Source: Chrysomallon squamiferum (taxonomy: Eukaryota; Mollusca; Gastropoda; Neomphalida; Peltospiridae). Taken from it: DNA of 64,000 nt. The number at the start of each line of letters is the position of its first letter. Within the stretch, counting starts at the first letter, position 1. A model generated the notes under the pieces. That model was not told the origin of the DNA and searched no databases. It saw nothing but the letters and a program-made list of their open reading frames with translations. This document shows, one piece after another, positions 16,861 through 28,510 of this stretch. The stretch is taken from NCBI GenBank assembly GCA_012295275.1, contig CM022668.1:5148714-5212713 (forward strand), given 5' to 3'. The position numbers and the translations under genes were made by a program.

Positions 16861-18108
16861 CGTGTTTATTTTTCAAATCACTTGTCAGCTTGGTATGAGT
16901 ATTCAGTGACTGGGTATTCCGAAAATAAATCTATGGTTCTTGATCGGAAATTTATTTTCGAAATTGGCATTTATCAAACTGTCTATTCAGTTCTTTAATA
17001 ATCCGATCTAGGTTACTTTGGCGAACCGTCTAAATTAGCGTCCAGTTTAATTAACTTACTAAAATTATTCTAACATTTCGGCTGACGCTTCTTAATTTAA
17101 TATCTTTTTTTAAATCTGAATAATTGTTTATAATAGTGTACGACACAAAACAAACGTCTTTTGTAGTTAATAGGACTAGTAAAGAAACAGAAAGATAAAC
17201 ACTTATACACTAACATACAGACACACAAACATAGAAACAGAGATAAATAAAACAGGAGAAAAATGAGAAGTGACAAGAAGAGAAGAAAGAAGAAAAAATA
17301 AGAAGATACAAGAAGAAAAAGAAGCCAGATGATACAAGAGAAAGAATAGAAGAAGGAACAGCTGTAAAAACTATCCGAATCAAACATTTTTACAATAGTT
17401 TTGTCTTTGTTGTTGTTCTTTTATTTATTTATTTATTATTATTTTATTTTTTTTTTGCTTAGTTCATAACTGTTTTTGTTTTTATTACTAACACTACTAA
17501 TCCGTTTGTAAACTTTAAATGAAATAAAATGAAATTAAAAATGAAGTTATAAACTATTCTGTTGTTGGTTTTAACTATTTACTGTAAACATCAAATATGA
17601 AATAAAAACTATTTTAAAACCTTTTTTTTTTTTTTTTTTAAACTATTTTTCTGTGAACTATTAATTATTAAATGACATAAAATGATTATTTTTTTAAATT
17701 CTTATGTTTGTTTTTGCTATTTTCAGTAAACCAATAACTATTAAATACAATAAATGTGATTTTTAAATGTATTGTATTTGTTGTTTCTTTTTTACCATTT
17801 GTGTAAACAATTATTAAATGAAATAAAAACAATTCTAAAACTGCTTTTTTGTATGTTTATACTATTTGCTGTAAACAATTAATTGAAATAAAAATGATTT
17901 TAAAATTACTCTGTGTTTGTTTTCTTTCTTAATAATTTACTACTAACAATACTAAGATTATTTATTTAATTAATATTATTATCGGTTGTGTCATGTGCTT
18001 TTGAAAGAAAAATCTAAATCTTTATTAATTATTCCTCACCATAGTAAATTATTATTATTATTATTAATGAACGTGTATTTTATTATTTAAACAAACTGTA
18101 CTTTAAAT

Positions 18109-18912
18109 GCAGAGACGTTGAGTCACCTGAATTACTCATACTTGAAAATGAGCTGTCCTGGGGGACTGTTCACCTTAGGTACAAAAAAACATAACATCAG
18201 TGTCAAATTTCATTTGAAAATATCTGAATTAGGTGTAGAATATAAAATAAAATATATCATCATAATAATAAACAAATAGTTTCCGTGTGTTTATTGGTCT
18301 ATGAGTCTCTTTTTCTGTATATTAAGCCCACGTTTTTCGTTTTGTTATTAATTATTCATAATTATAAAATCATTTTGGAATATATACTGACATACCTGTG
18401 TGTATGAATAAAAGCTATTTTTTGTTGTTGTTGTTGTTGTTGTTTTTTGTTTTTTAATCGATTCTGGTTCTGATTCATCTCTTGAATCATTCTGTAGCTA
18501 CCTTGCCGGTATTGACTGGATCCAGAATTACGTAGTATAAATATATATATATATATAACCAAGTTGATACAATTAGCATTAAGGTGTATGTCTGTTTATC
18601 GATATATATAGACGCCTGTGTATGATTTTGTACCATTACATGTGTTTGTATGTCCTCACAGGATACATTCATATTGTACAGTTTTATCTACTTCGCGTGA
18701 CAAGTTGCTTAAATAGTATTGTCAAAAATTAAAATAATATCCCTGCAATTATATCCGATAACAAATGCATAAATAAAAAATGAAAAGATAAAATCAAAAT
18801 AAATAAATAAATAAATGGTAATTTAAGTTCAGATAGTAAGTATCCTTAAGACTTATTCATATCTTTGTTTGCCCTTAGGAAGACTTTTCGCATTTAAACT
18901 CCAGTTCTAAGC
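18109..18912 (+). other. Candidate two-exon transcript, unidentified
   Basis: 18109 to about 18174 is flanked by an acceptor-like tttaaatgcag and a donor gtacaa. From 18880 a second segment follows a good acceptor (tttgtttgcccttag). Read with phase 2 the junction gives a short open C-terminus that includes ENELSWGTVHLR and then KTFRI and stop. Base composition is less AT-biased than the flanks. I cannot place it in a family. It could be a terminal exon pair of a small gene, or non-coding. Confidence 0.25.
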
Positions 18913-19529
18913 GTAAATCACATCAACACCGTGCACGACGTTCACGTCAGCCAGACAGCTACAATGCAGCGTATGCGGCAGATTTACAACTACAAACTTC
19001 CTGTTATCAGCAGCAGAGACAGCGTTACACCTTAAATAAATAAATAAACACACAAAAAAAAAAAAAAAACAAATAAATAAACAAAAAAAAAAAAAAAATA
19101 AAAAAATTAAATAAACAGACTGCACACTGTTTAATATTATTTGATGATGAAATAGACTGTATATATATATATATATAAATATGCTGAACCCATCGTATGA
19201 AGAAAATCAACAACAACTTATTTATATCTTTGTGTATATTTACGAACACGTTTCTCATAAAAAAAATGTGTACGACATTAACTTCAGGCAAACCGTTATA
19301 GTGCAATATATTATGTTTGATGTTGAAGAATTATCAACTGACGCCTTTATAGTAGAAAATATGTCAGGTGAAAGTTTATTATTTTAAAATCTTTTAAATT
19401 AATGCTTGTGTTTTGTAATGGAAGGCGAGGGAATTAATTTCTTCAATAATCTTGTAGAGATTTTCAAACGTTGGAATGACATCATTACTCAACATGTGTA
19501 CTGTTCTTTATTAAAAACATTTCTGTTTT

Positions 19530-19720
19530 CTTTGATTGGGAGGGGCGAGCAAGTCACGTGTACCCAGTGTGTATAAATAACTGAGTGTCACCTGACTGCG
19601 TACAACGAGGCTATACAAGTTAAATGCTGAAAGCCGGTAGATATGCATCAGCGATGATTACAATCGGTCAGTTACGCCACTGGTCGTAGCATTGAGATAT
19701 ATAACGTCTCAGATTACGTA
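19530..19720 (+). promoter_or_regulatory. TATA-type promoter-like module facing right
   Basis: In order: inverted CCAAT (GATTGGG, 19533-19539), GC-rich GGGGCGAG, E-box CACGTG (19555-19560) and TATAAATAA (from 19572). Initiation would be near 19600. A possible 5' splice donor (TTAC/GTAAGA) lies near 19718. No coding exon follows on plus before RNF41's convergent 3' end, so the product would be non-coding or antisense to RNF41 (inference). Confidence 0.35.
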
Positions 19721-20501
19721 AGATAGGTTATTTTTTCATAAATGCAATCAAAGCTGAAAGCATGTAGATAGATGTGCGTTAGAAGATAATGTCATAGTTG
19801 TTGGACAGCTATTCCACTTCCCTCCCCTCTGAATACGCATATTTCTTAAGTAAGCGCTCTGGTATCATGGTTACAGAACAATGTTTCATTGCGAAATTAA
19901 ATCATAGCCTATACTCAACCCTTTACGAAAGATTTACTGTTGTTAATCTGGCAAATTAAGATAAAACCTTTCATATCGCATGTAAACCCGAAGTTCACTG
20001 AACACGCACATGAATTCCGTTGTAAGATAAATTAAAACAAACAAGAACAAATGCCAAAGTAAAATAAACAATAGTTTATTATAAATAACATTTACATAAT
20101 AAAATGGAACACTTTTGTTTTTCATATAAATCTGGGGAGTTGTATCTTCTTTCAAACCAAACATTATTAAACAAAATGACAAAAGTTTAATTTTATATTT
20201 TTAAGCTATTTAATTTTAATATATTTACATTTATATTTATTTCTTGTTTGATAAACAGAACTTGTGAATATTTTCAGAAAAAGACTACACTTTTACACTT
20301 TAATGATTTTCATGAGAAAATTTATCTAAAATATATTTAAAATACATGTAGTGAATTATTAAATTTGTGGGAGAACAAAGTGCAATGGTCTGGAATAACA
20401 AAATGTTGGTGTTTGGTTTTGTTTCAGATATTCAATCTTTGCTAACAATAAAGTATGACCATTAAAACCGTTTTCTTTTTAACTTGGAAAGACAAATATT
20501 T

Positions 20502-20544
<43 letters not shown>

Positions 20545-22458
20545 TGTGCCTGCGTGTGTGCAAGATTTGTCAAAAAGATATGAAAATTCTGCACTAATCA
20601 GTTGCCTTTGTATTTCGACTCTTTTGTGTCCCAATAAAATAAAAATGTCAGTCCTGTTCAAAACACAAAACTAAAAAAAGAAGCAGTCAAGCCATTTGTT
20701 CACACACCATCAAAGATACATATTAAAATTATTTTTTGGCTGTCTAAAATGCTTTTTACAATAAGAAAGACAGCACAAAAAAAAAAAAAAAAAAAAAATT
20801 AAAAACATTCATTTACCCAATAATTTAAATTATTTTAATAACCATTTTTTTTTTTTTTTTTTTAAATTTTTTGAAAATTCACGAAGAGTCAACACAATGA
20901 AATAATAATTAAATTGGTTGGAATGCTTAAAGGGAAAGATAAAACACTGAATTTTTAAAACATATATATAATTTAATACTGTCAGACATCAGTTGTTGTT
21001 TCTTTTGGGGTTTTTAAAAAAAAAAAAAAAAATGTATTTGTAAGAATACAAAACTATTTTAGGTCATTTATTCAAACCATCTTTCACCAGAATGAAAAAA
21101 AATAAAATGTGTAATGTGATTTCTTGATTTAATGATTTTCGTCTGATATGTCCGTTATTTCCACCAAGTTCTTTCAGCTTAAAGATTACCTCCCTTTGTC
21201 ATTCTTTCAATTTGAGTTACCTCCCAGGAAATTGTAACTTAATCAGTTTATCTTTTAAAATAACTTGTTTAACTAACTTTTTAAACTGAGATACAGTATT
21301 TGAAATATTAAAATTTCATATTGTTTCAGCAGTTTATATAAACCTGATACACTTCCAAAACACTGTATTGTGTTTTAAATCCCCCTATTTTTTTTTTAAT
21401 AACAAAATAAACCAAAAAGTCTTGCAAAACAACATCCACCTGTCATTTTCTACATTTGTCATAGTATTTATAAATAAAACAGTAAAATATAAGCACACAA
21501 AATGAAATTAGGCTATTTATCATTACAATAAATTTTAAAATAAACATTTATTGCAAGGAAACACAAATATTATTTAAAAGAAAATGAGATATGTCATGGT
21601 CAAAAGCCTACTGGACGAACTGAATCTTGTCAAGTCACAACTTACAAAACAACAGAAATTTTATAAAAATATAACTTGTCAGTGATATGAGCTGAACTAA
21701 AAATCTTCTTATTTCCTTATTTTCTGGGATCAAGGTTTTCATGAAAAGCAGAGAATTATCACTCAACTGATTTTACTCTTTTCTATTTCAAGTTTTTTGT
21801 TGGATATTTCTTCTTGGTTTTTTTTAATAATAAAACTTTCAGTTTTTAAAATATTTTTAATGCCACATTCTGGCTTGTTAAATCTCAGATAAATACAAAA
21901 TTAATAACATTTTGAGTAAATTCACTCATGCTGAAATGAAAATGCAACAGATTTATTTTTTATTGTCAGACAGTAATACAGAATAAATTTCAGTCTTTTC
22001 TAGTTTTTTTTTTTTTTTTTTTTAAGTTTTTAATTTTAATTTTTATATAAATAAGTAAAAAAGGGTCAAACCACTGAATTACAATGAAAAATGTATTAAG
22101 TATTTTTTGTTGGGAACAGATCACATATATAAGGAAGAAACAAGTTTGAGAATGTTAATTAAACAGTTGGTTTTTCAACATCAATCAGCTGATTTTAGAA
22201 ATTTTCACGAAAACCTCACTGTACAGTATATTTAAAAAAAAGAAAAAAAAGAAGAAAAACACCCCAAAAATAGTTGGTTCTAAACTACTTTTCTTGACAA
22301 CGGGTTTATAATAAATAAATATAATCATTTATTTGTTTTGTACATTTGCTCCTGTATGTACATATATACATTTCTTGGTAACTTTCACACTTCTAATTCA
22401 ACCTGTTCTCACATTTTTATATTTCCCTCCCCATTACTTCCCCTAATATCTATCTATC

Positions 22459-22533
<75 letters not shown>

Positions 22534-23431
22534 AACTCATTCTATCCTTGGGTCCTATAATGCTGGATAAAGTCTTTATAATATGTAGTAAAAAGAAAAT
22601 GTATCTGCTTCTGATACAAAAACAAAAACAGACTCAACACAATGAAAAACGTGTTGAGTTCTGTCAGAATCACAATCACTTTTGTCAACACCAGTCACAT
22701 ATATTCTTCACAAACACAGAATCCAGGAACACTTTAAATCAGAACTGACGTCTGTTTTTAAATCACACATGAAGCACCTGCTACAAAATCAGATGGATGT
22801 CTGCTTTAAAATCAGAACCGAAGACCATTAATTATAGTAAACGTATACTTGGAAATGAGGTTTGTTAAGATATGTTGTAAATATCCAGTTAAATGCAAAA
22901 TGAAAAAAATAAAATGCCAGAACCGATGTCTGTAATGAAATTAGAATTGGATATCCACCAGTAAACTGGAACTGAACATTCTGTAAGCACATTTAGAACA
23001 GAAGATTACCACAGAATCAGACTAGGTGGTCCGACTAGGTGATATGAATGGAAAACCATGAAGAAATCTGAGAAACTAAATTCTGGAAAAATGAAGATCT
23101 GAAAAACCAAAAACAACAACAAAAATAATAATAATAACAGAATTTTTTTTTTTTAAACTATAAAGAAAAAATAAAACATTCTGAAATTAATAACTTGATC
23201 TTTTTCAGTTTTTTATGTATGTTTTTTATTTTTATCCCATTATATCCAAATAAAAATAGCTTTTATTTCAAATGATCGTGGCTTATTACAAAAATTTCTG
23301 TTTGACATACTTTTTTTTTATTAATAGATATTACTAATACATACAGGCTTTGTATACAGTTTTTCGAAAACTGATTTGATAACAAATTTGTTGAACAAAA
23401 TTTATCAAGTTTTGGTGGTTTTTTTTACCTT
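19721..23431. other. Gene-free interval, probably including the RNF41 3' UTR (minus strand)
   Basis: AT-rich sequence with homopolymer runs, a GT tract near 20505-20536 and a TC/CA tract near 22450-22530. There are no credible ORFs on either strand. The part next to 23432 is likely RNF41 3' UTR; how far it runs cannot be told by eye. Confidence 0.5.
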
Positions 23432-26400
23432 TTATTCTACTCCATGGGCAAAAATCATCACCAGTCCTGGTTCCATAATAAGATCTTCAGGCATGTGTTG
23501 ATTTTCACACGCCATTACCACAACTGCTTGTTTGCCTGCAAGGAGTGAATTTTAAAAATATATACATATAATTTCCAAATATTTATATCAATCAAAATAA
23601 CATTTTTAAAGCTTTAAAAGCAACTTAATTATTGATGATCCAGAATACACACAATAAGTTGTTTCAGTATTCTGAAAATATTCCATAAAAATATGATGTG
23701 GTAATAGAATTATTAATATGATAGTCTTTGAAGAATTTTAATTTTTAAAATAAAAACAATTTTTGTTTATATATATTTAGCTTCTTCATATGTGTAATAA
23801 AAAGTTTATAATAACTTGTGAAATGACAACTAAATTTTTCTGTTTAAAATACATTGGCTTTCCCTGTCACAATCTCATGAAAACAGAACTTTAGAAAATG
23901 ATACACTAAAGTTTCTGTGCTTCAAATGTATTAACCAGATGCATTTAAAAACTTTCTTATAGTAGTCATTTGTATACATTCAGTAAACATGTTCACATTA
24001 AAAAACCCAGAACCAAATGTTTTCATTTAAAATAAAATGGATTTTGACAGCACAGAAGCTTACAAAGTAAAAACACAGAAAATGAGACTTAAAAAAAAAA
24101 AAAAAAAAAACAAATGAAAATCATTTTACACTTTCAACATGTTTCAAATCTTTTACCTGGTATTCTTTTTGTGACATAGTTTTCATACTGACGTCTGTTA
24201 AGTTGTCTCGTTTCCAAGGTGCTCAACCCCAGCGGCCACCTGCGTTCATGAGCGTTTTCCATCAGTTCGTTGACAATGTGGGTGGGGCAACCGCTGTCAA
24301 TCAAAGCGCGCTTGATGACTGCTTGCAGGACAGCATCTGGGGTGGAGATCATTCCCCCCCAGCGAGTCACTCTGGCTGCTTGGAGGGCTCCCACCCACCT
24401 AAAACATTAAACACATGTTAATTATTATTTTTTTTTTTTTACAAAACTGAAGAAATAAAAAGTGTTAGTTTTCTAATTGTCATTTTCAGGACAGAAACTG
24501 GAGATTTTACCAACCTTGTCTCCTTCATTTTTATGTCTCTCACTGACTAAAAATGAAATTATTACAGTGAAAGCTATCAAAACTGGACCTCGATAAAGTG
24601 GACATACCCCCCCCCCATATACACACATACCAAAAACTGAATGATTTCTATAATCTAGTGATTTATAAAGTGACTAATTGTAAAATCACAGCAAGCCAAA
24701 CACTTTTCAAATCAGTTTTGAGATTTTAGGATACATATTAAATAATTTTTTTTAAAAATAAAAAATAAATCTGTATTCCAATCTCAAAACCAAAATGCAT
24801 TATCCCAAAAATTTGGTACATACTCTGTCTCTCTAATTAATAATGTGCTGAAGAAAAAAAAGAAAGGAGATTTATCTGTATGTTGACAAACCGTATCACA
24901 TCCTCATTTTCCATCGTTGCTTGAATTTCTCTCATCCTTGGATTCGACACCCGCATTGATCTCATGTACTCCTTAAATTAAAAAAATTAAAATAAATAAT
25001 TAGTGCATCTTTGCTGATAAATCCTTATAAAAGATTTTTCTTAAAAAAACCCATATATATCTTTGGTGATAAAAGAAATAGTCCAAAAATATTGTGTTTA
25101 CTTTCAAATTGTTTTTGGAGGTCCATTTTTAATTAAGAATGAATCACAACAATAAAAATAAAAATGTAGTTAAAAGTTATCTAGTCATGGCCCTGTGTAT
25201 CCAGTTTTAAGTTCATTAAAGTCAGAACACCTTCTTCTGATGTTATAAGACATTTTGTGATATTTCCATTTTGTTTTTCTCTTAAATGTCACCATGGCCT
25301 ATACAGTTTAAACTGTAAAACAACTAATACATGCTAATATAAAAATATAAAAGTAAATGACTGTGTTTAAAATACAGGTGTAAAAGAACCTGTAAGTATG
25401 TTTGACATATTCCTAGTTGTGAATATTTGTCATATAAATACAAAATATATTTTATTGTTTTACTGTTTTATTAGCAACATTTAATTGCTAGATCCTAATA
25501 CAATAATAAGTGGAAATTACAAAATTTCTTATTTAATAAAAGTGAGACATAGACAGCTTTATCACAGCAGAAAAGTTAACTTTCAAGTTAAGACAGAACA
25601 CAAACACAATTGTGTGTAAGTGAACAATACATCATGTCTTCTTCTTTGAAAGCAGTGCACACACACGTGTAGTCTAAACTTAGTTCCAGCTAAGAACAGA
25701 TGACATTTTTAAAATATGTGGTTAAAACCCCCCAAATAATCTGTTTCCATTATAAAGCAGTATGCACACAACCAAACACAGACACAATGACACATGCATA
25801 CACACATCAGGACTCACTTTCAACAGACAGATTTCTCGTTTCTGCTCATTCAGGGCCAATTTCTGTTCTTCCATTTGTGAGATCATTTCTGACATCTTCT
25901 GTTGCATCTGAACAACCACTACTCTCAATTCCTTTGTGCAGTTATGATCCTGAGAGTTTTGGGAATAAAAAAAAAGTTAAATTTTTTTTTTTAAATTAAA
26001 TACACAGTATATCTAGGAAAGATTATTTACAAAGACATTTTGCACTGAATTTTTGAAAATTTATATTAATTTCAATGTAATTATTTTATTCCATTAATAA
26101 TGTATTTAATTATTTTTTTTGACTGATGAATTATAAATTTTATAATTTAAATTCTAAAGTTTTAGTTTATTTAGATATGGATTTTATTATTAAAATTATG
26201 TTACAAGTTGACACTTATGAAAAAACCTACATCAGCTTTGTAAAACACAAAGACTAAGTTAGTATGTCATTTTAAAAAGGTTCAGTTATTCTTAATTCAC
26301 AGACAAAAATAACTTCGGGAATATTATCCATAACATTAATAAAGATTTAATGTTTAAAAATGTATCCACTAAACTATCTGCTTTTTTTCTTTTTTTACAA

Positions 26401-27616
26401 TTAATAAATCTCTATACATTAAAATATAAAATTGTTTTAATTTGTTATTACAGAATACTTCAAAATGAAAATACATTTGCATACAAATATTTCTTAAGTT
26501 ATTCTTCTTTCTGGCAACTAAGGCTTAAATAAAAAACAATTTCTTCTCTAACATTGTAAATAAAAATTTAAGTAAATACATTCTTCTATTACAAATGACT
26601 AAACCATCAAAATAACTGCAAACAAATTTATATATATGTATTTAAATAAAGCCTTTCGGGATTTGTTTTTGGTTTTTTTATCATTATTATTATTTTTTTT
26701 TTTAAATATGACAACCAACCTTCAGTTCATCTTTGGGAACCACTAATCCACAGCCCAGCTCACAGTGTACCGGTTTTTTGGGGTTGTGATCGCACTCCTG
26801 CAGGTGTGCATGCAGCTGGTCAAGTTTGACGACAGCTGGGCAGCCGTAGCTGGCGTTATCACAGGATATGACGAGGCGAGAGAGAAGATTCCGCAATATC
26901 CGAGGAACCTGTTTGAGCTGGTTTGGAGTAATCGGACTGCGGTCAACAGGACATGTCGGTTGCCGTGTCAACCACTCTTGAATGCATGCGGAACAGAATG
27001 CGTGTTCGCATTGTGGGGCCTGAATGAATTAAAAACAAACTAAATAAGGTTAAAACAATTGTTTTGCTGTAAACAACTTGTTGTTTTTGTTCATTTTTGA
27101 AATTCATTGTTATAAATGTTTTTAAAAAAAATTATCATTTTAATTGTGAAACACATTTTCAAGTGATCTTAAAATAACATTTCTGTTCGAAATGTCATTT
27201 ATTTTATATTTGTTAACAAGAGGTCCTTAAATAATTATTATTTCTGAATACATTTCAACTTTCAAATATCTATGAAAAACACATTTATCACATTTGTGTG
27301 ATTTCTAATAATTATGATTGCTATTATTTCAAATATTATTATTATTATCAAAACTAGTACTTGTTGTCATAATGGCAAAAGCAGCAGTAACATCAGTATT
27401 AAAATAGTAGTTGTTACTATTTAATTTTTATTATTATAATTGTTATTTTGTAGCTGCATTCTGGTGAAAATGGTGACACCTATGTTATGACAGATGATGA
27501 CAGCATTCTGCTGACACAAAATATACCTGAAGAGGATCTTCTAACACACCACTACAGATAGTACAAATCAATTCCTCATCTACTGTTCCCTCAAATCGAA
27601 TAACCTCATAGCCCAT
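23432..27616 (-). CDS. RNF41: RNF41/NRDP1 RING E3 ubiquitin ligase
   Basis: Six coding exons on minus: 27527-27616 (ATG 27616), 26720-27019, 25818-25949, 24892-24971, 24157-24398, 23432-23535 (TAA). They give 315 residues (human about 317) and all phases join. The N-terminal RING reads CTICSGVLEDPLQ, then CEHAFCSACIQEW, then CPVDR (C3HC4). A TRAF/SIAH-type zinc-finger region follows with CDNASYGCPAVV, ECDHNPKKPVHC and DHNC. Next is a coiled coil (VVVVQMQQKMSEMISQMEEQ). The C-terminal substrate-binding domain contains ARVTRWGGMISTPDAVLQAV, IVNELMENAHERRWP, TKRIPGKQAVVVMACENQ and ends at IFAHGVE. In mammals NRDP1 ubiquitinates ErbB3, BRUCE and USP8 partners. The gene faces KIF23 across a short shared 5' region. 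The ATG is preceded by an acceptor at about 27627, so a non-coding first exon must lie upstream. Confidence 0.96.
24565..24610. mobile_element. Possible pogo/Tc1-mariner terminal repeat remnant
   Basis: TTA followed by CAGTGAAAGC and later ACTGGACCTCGATAAAGTG resembles the CAGTGRAACCTC ends of pogo-type elements. No matching opposite end is clear. It lies in an RNF41 intron. Confidence 0.25.
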
Positions 27617-28299
27617 TATGAGTTGTCCTGAAGTATAAATAAAGAATTTACAAAAAATCCTGTACATTTTAATTTTATCAGTTTTGTTTATTCAAAAGAA
27701 ACTTTTAAGAAAAAGCAGGAACAATAATGCTGATGGTAAAGACTTTTAAATGTATATATTCTTAAAGAATAATCTTCTTATTGATGATAATTAAACAAAA
27801 ATGTCAAAGTATGTTTAACGCACACACACAAAAAAACTATTTATTTATATTAAAGGTAAAAAAAAAACAAAAAACATTTCTGATTTCGTATAATTTAAAA
27901 ACTATTATTATTAAGTACTTTCATCTATAACATATCTCTAAAACTATATCTGTCCATCTGTATATATATGTGTGTGTGTGTGTGCATACATGTATAAATA
28001 CAAGTCTTAAATTCGTCATAACAAATAACTAAGTAGCTACAGTGATTCGTTATTTCATTGATTAACATTTTTATTTTATCATTTGTAATTGTGTATTCTG
28101 TAAATCTAAATGTAATCACACAACCAATATTAACCCATAACATACGCGTGCAGTTTAGGACAGTATATGACAACATTAGTATAGACAATTAAACAAATAA
28201 CTGTATATTACCATAAAAAAAATATTTTCAAAGTCTCCTAAAGATGAAATATATAATAAAAAATAAACAAATATTGAACTACAGAATCCAACTTATCTT

Positions 28300-28510
28300 C
28301 CTCAAAAACGTGCACTGCGCAAGCGCTGTATGTTAAAGCAAGAGGAGATAATTCTAATTCATATATTGCAAAAACGGCGCTGCTGTAAAATAATTTTTCA
28401 TTGGTTAATTTGCTTTGATTGAAGCGGGAATTCAAAAGACGAACACAAAACGGGCACTTTCTAATGTTGATTATATCAATTATTTGAATCGTTTAATAAG
28501 CAAATATATA
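28300..28510. promoter_or_regulatory. Divergent promoter region of RNF41 and KIF23
   Basis: Relatively GC-rich patch between the KIF23 ATG (28511) and RNF41's upstream non-coding exon region. It contains an inverted CCAAT (ATTGG, 28400-28404), an E2F-like GCGGGAA (28424-28430) and an abutting TTCAAA (28431-28436), which is the reverse of a CHR element TTTGAA. NF-Y sites with CHR elements are typical of G2/M genes such as KIF23 in vertebrates. Whether they act here is inference. Confidence 0.45.

Noticed and set aside
17097-17387. 96-codon minus-strand Phe/Leu/Ser-rich ORF
   Set aside because: Reverse of an A/G-rich low-complexity tract (AAGAAG units); no family resemblance.
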